Assembly (NCBI RefSeq): GCF_023715465.1
Contig: NZ_JAMBOE010000007.1
Span: 62,001-126,000 of the forward strand
Source of the DNA: Paenibacillus macerans
GTDB lineage: Bacteria > Bacillota > Bacilli > Paenibacillales > Paenibacillaceae
Length of the DNA stretch: 64,000 nucleotides
Direction: 5' to 3'
Shown piece by piece: positions 45,873 through 54,931 of this stretch (position 1 is its first letter; the number at the start of each line of letters is the position of its first letter). A program made the position numbers and the translations under genes. The notes beneath the pieces are model-generated. The model had not been told where the DNA came from, did not search any database, and saw only the letters and a list, made by a program, of their open reading frames with translations.

Positions 45873-47144
45873 TTACGATCTGCGCAGAAGCAAGATCCCG
45901 ATTTTTCCATAAAAGCCGCCCAACACGATCGCCAGCAAAACTCCGCAGGGAATCGCCCCCAGGCCTCCCCAAAGCGGCGGATACAAGGTGACCCCAAGTC
46001 CGGCCGTAAAGCAAACCAGTCCGGGAAGCAGCAGCAAGGTCATCGCCGGAACGGCCGTGCGGTACTCCAGCATTTCCCCGGGATTCAGCATCTTCATGCC
46101 ATCCCTGGCGAAAAAGGCGCGCAGATGTCCGCTTAGCCAATACATCAGCACAAAAATCAAAACGATATAAACGATGGCATTCACCGGATAAGGCGGAATA
46201 ACGAGCGCGGCCAGGCCGGCCAGGATCAATTGCCCGTACAGCTTCAGCTCGCTGCCGCGAAAAAAAGCTTTGACGAGCGCTTCCGCGACCCTCGCCTCCG
46301 GACTGCGCGACGGCAGCAGCCGGCGCCAGCGCCGGAACAGCCAGGGCCTCGCTCCCGGCTTCGGCGCTTTCGGCTTGTCGATGGCGGAAGCCAGCAAAAG
46401 CGCGATCAGCTTCGTTTTTTGCCGTTCCTCTTCACGAACTTCAGCATCAAACCGCCCTTTAAGCCGGAACCTCCACCTTCCAAGCGCGGCCGCTAACATG
46501 GCGGCAGCCAGCACGGCAAGCAGAAAGCTTGCCGCTCCGACTGCCACCCCCGCGGCGGATGCCCAAGCCAAAAAAATGGCGCTCAGCAAGCCATAGGACA
46601 ACCAGCTGTATATGATGCGCCGCCAGCCTGTGGTCAAGACACCCAGCAAATTGGCCAACAGCATTTGCACGGCCTTGAGGCCGTATGTCACGGCAATCCA
46701 GGCGGCGATGGCGGTCCCGCTCATCCCGTACACCCGGACCAGCAGCGGGCTTAACACCGCAAAAACCGCGCACAATACCGCGGCCTGCCTCGCCATGGAC
46801 AACACCCATCCGCGCAGCATCAGCCCCTTTATCCAGCGGGGGCGCTGCCTGAGAAACAATACATCGGCGGCTTCGATATAAAGCGACAGCCCGCCTAGGG
46901 AGTACACCAGGAACAGCAGCAGCGCCGGAACAGCCGCAAACGGCAGCGAAACGAGCCAGGCCGGGAGCTCGTCCCGCCAGAGCCCGTAGTAGGCCCGCCC
47001 TCCCAGCAGCAGCCCGGGGATGCCGATATACAGCAAGATCGTTAGATCAAAAGTGCTGCGCAGGACACCAAGCTGCAGCCGCAGACGATCCCTCCACCTT
47101 CGGGAGAACAAACGGTTTACGGTTAAGGAAGTTATATTTTTCAT
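45873..47144 (-). CDS. ecsB: ABC transporter permease, EcsB-like
   Basis: 423 residues from the ATG at 47144 (MKNITSLTVNRLF), with aaggagac in front; the ORF upstream overlaps the ATPase gene in another frame. About ten hydrophobic helices and the EcsB layout, with a basic cytoplasmic loop in the middle (RPWLFRRWRRLLPSRS). Works with the EcsA-like ATPase 14 bp upstream. In B. subtilis EcsAB affects protein secretion and regulated intramembrane proteolysis. Confidence 0.83.
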   Translation of the reverse strand: MKNITSLTVNRLFSRRWRDRLRLQLGVLRSTFDLTILLYIGIPGLLLGGRAYYGLWRDELPAWLVSLPFAAVPALLLFLVYSLGGLSLYIEAADVLFLRQRPRWIKGLMLRGWVLSMARQAAVLCAVFAVLSPLLVRVYGMSGTAIAAWIAVTYGLKAVQMLLANLLGVLTTGWRRIIYSWLSYGLLSAIFLAWASAAGVAVGAASFLLAVLAAAMLAAALGRWRFRLKGRFDAEVREEERQKTKLIALLLASAIDKPKAPKPGARPWLFRRWRRLLPSRSPEARVAEALVKAFFRGSELKLYGQLILAGLAALVIPPYPVNAIVYIVLIFVLMYWLSGHLRAFFARDGMKMLNPGEMLEYRTAVPAMTLLLLPGLVCFTAGLGVTLYPPLWGGLGAIPCGVLLAIVLGGFYGKIGILLLRRS

Positions 47145-47158
47145 GCGGTTTTGTCTCC

Positions 47159-47863
47159 TTAGGTCAAAGCGTCGAAGCAGTCGAACAGCGACGCTCCCGG
47201 CAGTGAAGCGGCGGCGCGAATATCGTCCAGCGTCCCGCCGGCTTGGGTGCGGCCATCCGACACGAGAATAAAATCGTCGCAAATCCGCTCCGCCGTATCC
47301 AGCACGTGCGTGGACATCAGCACGCCTGCCCCGCGCCGCCGCTCTTCCTCAAGCAGGCTGAGAAAATCCTTGGTCGCCCGCGGATCAAGCCCGATAAAAG
47401 GCTCGTCGACGATATATACGTCCGGACGGCCGAGAAATCCAACCATCAGCATCATTTTCTGGCGCATGCCTTTGGAGAATCCGTCCGGAAGATGATCCTT
47501 CACCTTCGTCATGCGGAATTTTTCCAGCAACAGCCCCGCCTCCCGTTCGAAGCTTTGTTCCTCCATGCCGTAAACGGCCGCGGCCAGCCCCAGATGCTCC
47601 CATAACGTTAACGTGTCAAAATAGACGGGATGCTCCGGAATATAAGCGTAACGCTCGGAACCGCCGCGAAACCGCACCTCGGCATCCGCGTAAGGCAGCA
47701 GGCCGAGAATGGCCTTTAATGTCGTGCTTTTTCCCGCTCCGTTCGGGCCGATCAGCCCGGTTAGCCGCCCCGGCCTCACCTGGAACGAAACGTTTTCGAT
47801 CGTGGCCTTTTCGGGTTCGTATCCGGCCTTGCGGATCGCCACGTCCAATAGTACATCTGTCAA
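47159..47863 (-). CDS. ecsA: ABC transporter ATP-binding protein, EcsA-like
   Basis: 234 residues. Walker A GPNGAGKST, Q-loop PEHPVYFDTLT, signature FSKGMRQK, Walker B VYIVDEPFIGLDP and switch His STHVLD are all present. The variant signature and PEHPV segment are EcsA features. First gene of the ecsAB pair; no ecsC is seen. Confidence 0.88.
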   Translation of the reverse strand: MTDVLLDVAIRKAGYEPEKATIENVSFQVRPGRLTGLIGPNGAGKSTTLKAILGLLPYADAEVRFRGGSERYAYIPEHPVYFDTLTLWEHLGLAAAVYGMEEQSFEREAGLLLEKFRMTKVKDHLPDGFSKGMRQKMMLMVGFLGRPDVYIVDEPFIGLDPRATKDFLSLLEEERRRGAGVLMSTHVLDTAERICDDFILVSDGRTQAGGTLDDIRAAASLPGASLFDCFDALT

Positions 47864-47934
47864 AATCTTTCACCTGCCGTAGATTGTAATACTATGATTA
47901 TACTTTAACCGGGAGGGGGACACGAGGGCAGGCT

Positions 47935-49272
47935 TCAAGCGCCTGGCGCTGCCGCTTCGCATTGGGTATGGTCGCGTTGCAGAATAGCCGGACTGAACAA
48001 AAGCAGCAGCAGGCCGATGAACGCCACCAGTCCCCCCGACAAAATAAACGCCGGCTCCGGCCCGAAAGCCGTTACCAGAACCCCGCCGCCAAGCGGTCCC
48101 GCAACCGCGGCCGCCGAAGTCAAGCTGTTCACCGTACCGAAGACGCGCCCGGTAAAAGCTTCCGGGGTCCGCTGCTGAAGCGTGACTTGAAACGGGATAA
48201 ACGTCATGCCCGCGCCTAAGCCGGCCACAAAAAAGAGCGGCATAATCGCGGCGGACAACCATTGGCCGGAAGGGCTGAACAGCACCGCGAAACCGGCCAG
48301 GGCAAACACGCATCCCAGCAGCGCAGCTCCGGCGCCCATCCTGATCAGCGGCGACCAGCGCCCGAGCATCCGGTTCATAGCGGCGGCAACCAGTGTACCG
48401 CCTCCGCTCAGCGCGATGCACCAGCCCAGCAAATCGTTCGCCACCCCGGGAATTTCCCGGAACAGCACGACGGCTTGAGAATCGGCAATCTGCAGTACAA
48501 GCAGCACCATGCACAGCGTCAACGTACCGAAGGCGATCAGCGGGATGCCCGCGATGATCCGCATGCCGGCCGAAGCCTCCCGCCAAAATCCGGCCTTGCC
48601 CGCCCCTTTCACGAAAGCCGTCTGCCGCGTAATGTCAGGCGCGCCCACTCTCGCCGGCTTACCCGGAACCGCGCACAAAATAGCGGCGGACACGAGAAAG
48701 GTCGCCCCATCGATAACAAAGCAAACCGCCACGCCAAAGACAGCCGTTAGCATCCCGCCCAAGGCAGGGCCGATGATTTTGCTGCCCTGCTCGATGATCG
48801 CGCTGTAGGACACCGCCTGCTCCATCTGCTCCGGCGGAACGATCTCTTTGATTTTCCCGTTTTTGGCCGGCGAAAACATAACGTCAAATATGCCCTTGGC
48901 CACGAGCAGCATATAGACCTGCCATATCTGCGTGACAAAGACGAGCCCCAAAACGAGCCCTACGCGGGCCAGGTCAGAGACAATCATCAGCCGTTTCCGC
49001 TCCACCCGGTCGGCCAGCAGTCCGCCGAGCGGTCCGCCCAACAGCATCGGCAGCACCATGCTGAGCGAAACCATTGTGATCTGCCACGGAGTCGCGTTCC
49101 ATTTCAAGCCGACCATCGTCAGAAGGGCCAGCAAATGCAGCCAGTCTCCCAGATTGGAAACGAGCTGCGCTCCCAGCAGCGCCAGGTAAGCGCGGTTTTG
49201 CAGCAATCCGGATCGCCCTGCGTCCCCCGCCTTGCCGCCGGTCGTTTCTGCATTCTTGTTCGCGATGTTCAT
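47935..49272 (-). CDS. MFS exporter (MFS_3 / EntS-like)
   Basis: 445 residues with twelve predicted helices. The loop 2-3 motif GGLLADRVERKRLM and NRAYLALLGAQLVSNLGDWL are typical of the macrolide/siderophore exporter group. The cargo is unknown. The ribosome site is weak. Its gene and ecsAB lie together between inverted family B elements. Confidence 0.83.
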   Translation of the reverse strand: MNIANKNAETTGGKAGDAGRSGLLQNRAYLALLGAQLVSNLGDWLHLLALLTMVGLKWNATPWQITMVSLSMVLPMLLGGPLGGLLADRVERKRLMIVSDLARVGLVLGLVFVTQIWQVYMLLVAKGIFDVMFSPAKNGKIKEIVPPEQMEQAVSYSAIIEQGSKIIGPALGGMLTAVFGVAVCFVIDGATFLVSAAILCAVPGKPARVGAPDITRQTAFVKGAGKAGFWREASAGMRIIAGIPLIAFGTLTLCMVLLVLQIADSQAVVLFREIPGVANDLLGWCIALSGGGTLVAAAMNRMLGRWSPLIRMGAGAALLGCVFALAGFAVLFSPSGQWLSAAIMPLFFVAGLGAGMTFIPFQVTLQQRTPEAFTGRVFGTVNSLTSAAAVAGPLGGGVLVTAFGPEPAFILSGGLVAFIGLLLLLFSPAILQRDHTQCEAAAPGA

Positions 49273-49399
49273 CCCAAATCACCCATTCCATTCGATTATG
49301 CTGTTAATGATAAGCAATCCGGCGCGGCAGTCCCTCCGTCCCGGAATGGAATGTCGGCATGATCGCCAGGATGAATTTGCGCAAGGTCCCAAGAATGAT

Positions 49400-49794
49400 T
49401 TAGTAGAATGATCCGGAAATAATATGGCTTATCTGCGGACGGGGGCCATGGATCGCTTTGTTTCCTATTAGTCTTGTGCTCTTAGTATCATCCCCATGAA
49501 ATAGAGGAACTTTTGGGCCTTATTTTCCGAATTTGAGCCTATCCTATTCATCACCATAGGGGAACTTTTGGGTCTTATTTTTCGATGAACAGGTCGGAAG
49601 GTGGCCTTTCGCCACTAAATCGTGAAAATAGCGCCATAAAATTCCTCTATTTTACGCAACATGGGGGATGTCGCTGAAATAGCGCCCTTTTTTTCCTTTA
49701 TGTTGTACCCGAGATCTTCAATAGACTAATTTTGCCGTTTTCTCAAGTCTTCACTTGCCATCATGCTAACGTTATTTCCAGAATCGTCTACTAG
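49400..49794 (-). repeat. Family B F-F-R-R element, copy 3 (inverted relative to copy 2)
   Basis: Ends TTAGTAGAATGATCCGG at 49400 and TACTAG at 49794. Words at 49516, 49571 (GGYCTTATTT) and 49626, 49677 (AAATAGCGCC), with spacings 55, 55 and 51 bp. It is the complete version of copy 2. The rest of the gap to 49944 is AT-rich with no gene. Confidence 0.88.
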
Positions 49795-49944
49795 GTGCAA
49801 ACGGGTTGTAATACTGTAACTTTTTTACATTAAAAAGCCGCAAATTGTGATAAATTATATTTTTTTAAAATTCCGATTGTTTTACGATAGCAATAATTCA
49901 CCTATGTAAAATTATTCACAAATATAAGATAAGGCGGGATGTAT

Positions 49945-50415
49945 ATGTTAAAGACTGAGGAAATCGGCACGGATTTGTCCATGCATTTGTACCGGGTTTT
50001 TGCCAAATCCTTCAAAAGCGTTAACGAACACGCCGTGACCGGAAGCAAAATTCAAGGCTTTAACCCGACGGCCTTTGCCGTGCTGGAGGTGTTGTATTAC
50101 AAGGGCTCGCAGCCGATCCAACAAATCGGCGCCAAGCTGCTGCTGCAGAGCGGCAACGTGACTTACGTGATCGACAAGCTGGAAACGGCGGGTCTGCTGC
50201 ACCGCACCCCCTGCCCGCGCGACCGGCGCGTTATTTACGCGGAGCTTACCTCCAAAGGGCAAGCGCTGATGGATCAGCTGTATCCCGAATTTGCCAACCG
50301 GATCGATTATGCCTTAAGCGGCCTGAACGATGAAGAGAAAAACATCATGATCAATCTGCTGAAAAAGATGGGACGCGAAGCGGAAAAGCTGGCCCCGCTG
50401 GCGCGTAAAGGTTAA
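49945..50415 (+). CDS. MarR-family transcriptional regulator
   Basis: 156 residues from the ATG at 49945 (an earlier ATG overlaps the ggcggg site). The winged helix is plain: PIQQIGAKLLLQSGNVTYVIDKLE, given here in two parts as PIQQIGAKLLLQSGN and VTYVIDKLETAGLL, followed by RDRRVIYAELTSKG. It resembles the MhqR/OhrR-like group that responds to electrophiles or oxidants, but lacks an obvious sensing Cys near the N-terminus. No divergent target gene is adjacent. Confidence 0.87.
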   Translation: MLKTEEIGTDLSMHLYRVFAKSFKSVNEHAVTGSKIQGFNPTAFAVLEVLYYKGSQPIQQIGAKLLLQSGNVTYVIDKLETAGLLHRTPCPRDRRVIYAELTSKGQALMDQLYPEFANRIDYALSGLNDEEKNIMINLLKKMGREAEKLAPLARKG

Positions 50416-50423
50416 TCTGATGC

Positions 50424-50470
50424 AAAAAGCCTGCGCTCTTGTGTGTGAACCAAGAGATGCAGGCTTTTTG
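50424..50470. terminator. Bidirectional terminator
   Basis: AAAAAGCCTGC / GCAGGCTTTTT stem between the MarR gene and the convergent small gene. Confidence 0.88.
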
Positions 50471-50477
50471 ATTACGG

Positions 50478-50651
50478 CTAATGTGAAGGATCCATATCCT
50501 TGTTTTTATGGTGGTTCAAGGCGTCCCGGTGTCTTCGATCGTTGACCGCTTGCTGCATTTGCTGGGCCTCATGACTGTTGACCGGATCACGTTCCAAATC
50601 GGAAACGACGTTGGTCAGGTTTTTGTCTGCCCCTGCCTTGCCTTTGGCCAT
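50478..50651 (-). CDS. 57-residue hydrophilic protein of unknown function
   Basis: Minus-strand frame MAKGKAGADKNL...MDPSH, with gaggat seven bases before the ATG, 21 bp after the stop of the 114-residue gene, and a terminator right behind its own stop. It is very polar (many Gln, Asn, Asp, His, Arg) and probably unstructured. Spacing and signals support a real gene. Confidence 0.65.
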   Translation of the reverse strand: MAKGKAGADKNLTNVVSDLERDPVNSHEAQQMQQAVNDRRHRDALNHHKNKDMDPSH

Positions 50652-50672
50652 TCGCTTATCCTCGCTTTCTCG

Positions 50673-51017
50673 TCATGGATTCGTGAGCTGTCCGAGAGCT
50701 TGGGCACATTCGTGAATATGACGGACGTAATCCCCCGTCAGCTCCTGGATTTGCGCGGTGTGTTCGGCAACCGTCTGCCCGGCGCGTTCAACATCGACCA
50801 GTTCCACACGAACCTCGCGCGGGTCCATGTAGGAGCAGGAAAAATCAAAGGAAAACATTTGATGGCCCGCTGCGTTGATATGAATCCGCAAACCTTGGGG
50901 ATTCGCCATGTCGGCCTGAACCTTGGCCGAATCTCCGGGGTTCAAGTACTCCGGAAGCTGTTTTTTCCACGCGTCTACGAGCGTGTTCTGATCCACGTTC
51001 ATTTGTTCCTTACTCAT
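50673..51017 (-). CDS. 114-residue protein of unknown function
   Basis: Soluble, acidic, with a beta-rich middle (GLRIHINAAGHQMFSFDFSC; REVRVELVDVERAG) and a C-terminal helix. Excellent ribosome site (GGGGAGG), which can pair with CCTCCCCT in its own leader. I do not recognise the family. It is followed by the 57-residue gene. Confidence 0.72.
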   Translation of the reverse strand: MSKEQMNVDQNTLVDAWKKQLPEYLNPGDSAKVQADMANPQGLRIHINAAGHQMFSFDFSCSYMDPREVRVELVDVERAGQTVAEHTAQIQELTGDYVRHIHECAQALGQLTNP

Positions 51018-51024
51018 GGTAACA

Positions 51025-51057
51025 CCTCCCCTTTCCCGTTAAGATGCGGAGGGGAGG
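51025..51057 (-). promoter_or_regulatory. Hairpin that would mask the ribosome site of the 114-residue gene
   Basis: On the minus strand CCTCCCCT (51057-51050) pairs with AGGGGAGG (51032-51025), the Shine-Dalgarno sequence. On the plus strand the same stem is followed by TTTTTTT, so it could also be read as a terminator, but no plus-strand gene ends here. Confidence 0.5.
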
Positions 51058-51114
51058 CTTTTTTTATACCGCGCCGGCGGTTAAAACGGCCGCAGGCCGG
51101 CCGCCCTTCTCCGG

Positions 51115-52644
51115 TTAAACTCCGGGAGCGTCCGGCGCCGCGCTTGCTCCGTCCTCCTGTTCATCGTCCGGTCCCGGGGCCCGGTTGCGCAGCCCCAATA
51201 CGAAAAGAACACCGATCACGGCCAACACCGCCATCACCATAAACAACGAGTGCAGGCTGGCTCCAAGCACATGTTTTAACTCGCTCCACAGATCGCGCGG
51301 CAGCAGATGCACCTTCTCCGGCGACAGCAGCTGGTCGATGTCGCTTTGGGAAACCTCAATGCCCGAAGCGGCGAGGTCTTTGGTTTTGACGGCGATTTGC
51401 AGATTGATCAGCGTGCCGAAGACAGTGACGCCGATCGTTTGCCCGATCGATTTGACGAACGAATTCAGGGCGTTGGAAGCGCCCCGCAGGCTGTACCCCA
51501 CCGACGATTGGGCGATGATCGTAAATACGGCGAACGAAAAGCCGAAGCCGATCCCGTACAAGGCGTTAAACAGCAGCAGCGGGAGCAGCGGCGTTCCCTC
51601 CGTCATGAACGCGAGCCCGCCGGCGCCGACGGCAACCACCGTCATCCCGATCAAAGAGGTCAGACGCGAGCCGCGGGTAATGAGCATCCGGCTGCCCAGC
51701 ACGGAGCCGAGCATCCAGCCGATCGACATCGGCGCCAGGATCAGGCCCGAGGCGGTGGCGCTTTCCCCGCGCACTCCCTGCACCCACAGCGGCAAATAGG
51801 AGGTCAGCCCGATCAGCAAGGCGCTGGCCACAAGGCTGGCCAGGTTCGAGTAAGCGATGTCCCGCACCCGGAACAGCTTCAGCGGTACAAGCGGTTCGGA
51901 GGCTTTTTTCTCGACGATAAAAAAGAGGATCAGCGAACAGGCCGCCAGCGCCAGGATCAGGATCATCCACGGCGAACTCCAGGGGAGCTGCTGGCCGCCG
52001 GTTGCCAGTCCGATCAATAATGCACCGACGCCGAGCGTCAAGGTTAGCGCGCCTGCAACATCGATTTTGACTTTTCTTTTCTCCACCCGTTCCCGCAAAT
52101 ATTTAATGATAAAAAATAACGACAGCAGTCCGAACGGAATATTGAAATAGAACACCCAGCGCCAGTTGAGCGAATCGACGAAATAACCGCCCAGCAGCGG
52201 CCCGACGAGCGAGGAAATCCCCCAGACGGAGCTGATCCAACCCTGGATTTTGGCGCGTTCTTCTATGGAAAAAATATCGCCGATAATCGTAAACGTCACC
52301 GGAAGCAATCCGCCCGCGCCGATCCCCTGCAACGCCCGGAAGCCGATCAGTTGCTCCATGTTCTGGGCGACCCCGGACAACATCGAACCAGCCAAAAACA
52401 GCAGCGAGCTGATGACGAACACCTGCCGTCTTCCGTAGAGATCGCTGATTTTCCCAAAAATCGGCGTCGCCACGGTCATCGTCAGCAAATAGGCGGTAAA
52501 CACCCAGCTCAGCAGATGCGCCCCGCCCAGATCGCCAACGATTCTCGGCCCGGCCGGCCCGATCACCGTCCCTTCGATCGCCGCCAGAAATGTCGAAAGC
52601 AGCAGCCCCAGCAAAATATAATTGCGTTGTAACCCGGTTTTCAA
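51115..52644 (-). CDS. DHA2-family MFS drug exporter (EmrB/QacA type)
   Basis: 509 residues from the TTG at 52644, seven bases after gaggaaaggaag; the frame upstream lacks a site. Fourteen predicted helices. DHA2 motifs include AAIEGTVIGPAGPRIVGDL, ISDLYGRRQVFVIS and the motif C-like GPLLGGYFVDSLNWRWVFYFN split over helix 5. Likely proton-driven export of drugs or metabolites. A long, possibly structured leader precedes it. Confidence 0.9.
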   Translation of the reverse strand: MKTGLQRNYILLGLLLSTFLAAIEGTVIGPAGPRIVGDLGGAHLLSWVFTAYLLTMTVATPIFGKISDLYGRRQVFVISSLLFLAGSMLSGVAQNMEQLIGFRALQGIGAGGLLPVTFTIIGDIFSIEERAKIQGWISSVWGISSLVGPLLGGYFVDSLNWRWVFYFNIPFGLLSLFFIIKYLRERVEKRKVKIDVAGALTLTLGVGALLIGLATGGQQLPWSSPWMILILALAACSLILFFIVEKKASEPLVPLKLFRVRDIAYSNLASLVASALLIGLTSYLPLWVQGVRGESATASGLILAPMSIGWMLGSVLGSRMLITRGSRLTSLIGMTVVAVGAGGLAFMTEGTPLLPLLLFNALYGIGFGFSFAVFTIIAQSSVGYSLRGASNALNSFVKSIGQTIGVTVFGTLINLQIAVKTKDLAASGIEVSQSDIDQLLSPEKVHLLPRDLWSELKHVLGASLHSLFMVMAVLAVIGVLFVLGLRNRAPGPDDEQEDGASAAPDAPGV

Positions 52645-52719
52645 AGGTAAAACTTCCTTTCCTCTCACACTACATGTCATTCATCCGTAAATTCAAATTA
52701 TAATGGAACACGCTGGAAA

Positions 52720-52875
52720 AGAAAAGGACCGCGGTCCGAAGCAATTTTCTCCAGTCCCCCACCCGGTTTAATGTGGGCTTTACAGCCATAGGAAACCCGG
52801 ACAGAGATCCCGTTGCCGCACAGTTGTTTAGTCCCGGCCTCATTCTACTTATATGTCCCGATGACCATTTTACAA
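52720..52875 (-). promoter_or_regulatory. Promoter and structured leader of the DHA2 exporter gene
   Basis: Minus-strand TTGTAA and TATAAG with a 16-bp spacer (52875-52848). The transcript would start near 52841 and carry a leader of nearly 200 nt. A hairpin with a GUAA loop (GGCU-GUAA-AGCC, 52787-52776) sits inside an outer GGUUU/AAACC pairing, followed by GGACCGCGGTCCTTTTCTTTT near 52725. I could not match it to a known riboswitch. Confidence 0.4.
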
Positions 52876-52978
52876 CATTCTGGAAATAAGCGTTTAGCGG
52901 GATTCCCTGTCCATCTGGCTTCCTTGATAATGAAATGGAGGAATATTCCTTGATAACCATTTTGAGAGGAGCGCACTG

Positions 52979-54931
52979 ATGTCACTATTTTTGAAAAGAC
53001 TAACTGCAATATCCTTCAGCTGCCTGCTGGCCTGGACCGGCTGGTCGGGGAGCGGTATGGCCGCCGCATCCGCGGAGCAGCCGGAGCCGGGCACGCCGAA
53101 AGTCGAGTGGAACTTTAATTACGGACAAGCTTTTAGAACGGCGGAAGGAAAAGCGGTTGTCTCCGCTGCGGACGGAGGATACGTTGCCGTCGGGGATGTA
53201 TCCACCATTTCCAATTCTTTTGGTTACGTCATAAAAGTGGATGAACATGGCCGCACCCTATGGGAGAAAACCTTGGATGTTGAAGGAGATCCCGATATAG
53301 AAGACGTTTCGGTCTCTAAGATCATTCCTGTACGCGATGGCGGTTATTTGGTAGGCGGGTCAACGATGGACCGGACGGAAAGACCGGCAACCACCATTCC
53401 CTATTTGGCCAAGCTGGACGACCAGGGAAACGTCGAGTGGTCCCGCTACTACCACCTTTTGGACTACACTCATTTTTATGCTGGATCCGTAAGCGAGACT
53501 GCGGATGGCGGGTTCGTTGTTACGGGGTACAGCGCCAATTCCGGGTTTTTGGCTCCGGTCTACCTGCTGAAAGTGGATCGGGAAGGAAATGAGGTGTGGC
53601 ATAAAACCTGGTGGATTGGTGACAACCAGTTTTTTAATGAAGTATTAAGCACTTCGGACGGAGGGGTACTGGCAGTCGGAAGAATCGACAGTACGGCAAC
53701 TTCGGATTCCGACGCCTCTCTGGTCGTTAAAGTGGACGCGAACGGCAATGTGGAATGGGAAAAACAGCAAGTTTTTCCCGGCAGCGGCCGCTCCGCTTGG
53801 TCCGTACAAATGACGCCGGACGGGAACTTTATCATTTCCGGGACGATGTATCAAGACGGAAAGCAGGTTCAGTTCGTATTCAAAATGGATAATAGCGGAG
53901 AGATCCTGTGGGAAAAAACCTACCCGTTTGCGGAGGGAAGACATTTCTTTGAGCAGCTCGTTTCGACCCCGGATGGCTATGCGCTGCTGGGAAGTTACAC
54001 CACCGGCGACTATCCGGATCAGCAGACGCAGTATCAAATTTTGCGGATCGACAACGACGGGGAAGTAACCGGAGATCTTCGGTTTGCAAGCCCGGGATTG
54101 GACTCGGTCGGGAAAGGTACGTACACCGCGGATGGCGGTTTTCTCATGACGGGTGAAATTAGAGAAAAGAACAGCCTTCCCTTGATGCAACTAATTAAGG
54201 TCGCGGGCGAAGGCCAGCAGCCTCCGGCAGATTTGCAGGAACTCCGGTTTGGTGAACCGGCCCTGGAGCTTGGCGTCGGCGAACGCCGGCCTAGCGTCGT
54301 TCAAGCGGTTTATGCGGATGGAACCGCGGTGGTCATTACGAACCATGCCGTACTTACCTCGCTTAATCCAGAGATCGCCGCCGTGGATAGTGACGGATTT
54401 ATTACCGGACTGTCCCCTGGGACAACGGAAATCGTCGCCAAATATGAAGGCTTCTCCGCAAAGCTGCCGGTGACGGTGAACGTGACGGATAACCCTTCCG
54501 AAACGCCCGGGCGGTTTTACCTGGACTCGGAGGATTATTCGCTGATGACCGGCGGTGAACTGGATACCCTAGCCTTCTTCACCGACGAGTCGGACCAAAC
54601 CTTAATCGTAAACGAGGAAACCCGGTTTACAATCGCCAATCCCGAAATCGCTCAAGTGGACGAGCGCGGCTATCTCCTCGGCCTCAAGCCGGGGCTCACT
54701 TCCCTGACCGCCGTTTTCGGGGAGCTTACTTTTACGGCAAGCGTGCTGGTCGTGAATCCGTACGTGCCGGCGCCGTACGTGCCTGGGCCGCTCGAACCGG
54801 TGGATGAGCAGTCTTCGGCCCCTGAAGCGCCTGAAACGCCGGCAGTGAACGAAGGGCCTGAGGTGCCGCCGGCGGTGGACACACCGGCAGCCCCGGCCGA
54901 ACCTGAAGCTGATGCGGGGCTGGTGGGGTAG
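52979..54931 (+). CDS. Secreted protein with WD/PQQ-like repeats and two BIG2 domains
   Basis: 650 residues; agaggagcg precedes the ATG. After a signal peptide (ISFSCLLAWTGWSGSGMAAA), residues 40-410 hold about seven units of the type DGGYVAVGD..KVDEHGRTLWEKT, a beta-propeller pattern. Two bacterial Ig-like group 2 domains follow (SDGFITGLSPGTTEIVAKY; DERGYLLGLKPGLTSLTAVF). The C-terminus is a Pro/Glu/Ala-rich tail (EAPETPAVNEGPEVPPAVD). Likely a wall-associated binding or adhesion protein. The tail seems cut short by an in-frame TAG at 54929. Confidence 0.85.
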   Translation: MSLFLKRLTAISFSCLLAWTGWSGSGMAAASAEQPEPGTPKVEWNFNYGQAFRTAEGKAVVSAADGGYVAVGDVSTISNSFGYVIKVDEHGRTLWEKTLDVEGDPDIEDVSVSKIIPVRDGGYLVGGSTMDRTERPATTIPYLAKLDDQGNVEWSRYYHLLDYTHFYAGSVSETADGGFVVTGYSANSGFLAPVYLLKVDREGNEVWHKTWWIGDNQFFNEVLSTSDGGVLAVGRIDSTATSDSDASLVVKVDANGNVEWEKQQVFPGSGRSAWSVQMTPDGNFIISGTMYQDGKQVQFVFKMDNSGEILWEKTYPFAEGRHFFEQLVSTPDGYALLGSYTTGDYPDQQTQYQILRIDNDGEVTGDLRFASPGLDSVGKGTYTADGGFLMTGEIREKNSLPLMQLIKVAGEGQQPPADLQELRFGEPALELGVGERRPSVVQAVYADGTAVVITNHAVLTSLNPEIAAVDSDGFITGLSPGTTEIVAKYEGFSAKLPVTVNVTDNPSETPGRFYLDSEDYSLMTGGELDTLAFFTDESDQTLIVNEETRFTIANPEIAQVDERGYLLGLKPGLTSLTAVFGELTFTASVLVVNPYVPAPYVPGPLEPVDEQSSAPEAPETPAVNEGPEVPPAVDTPAAPAEPEADAGLVG

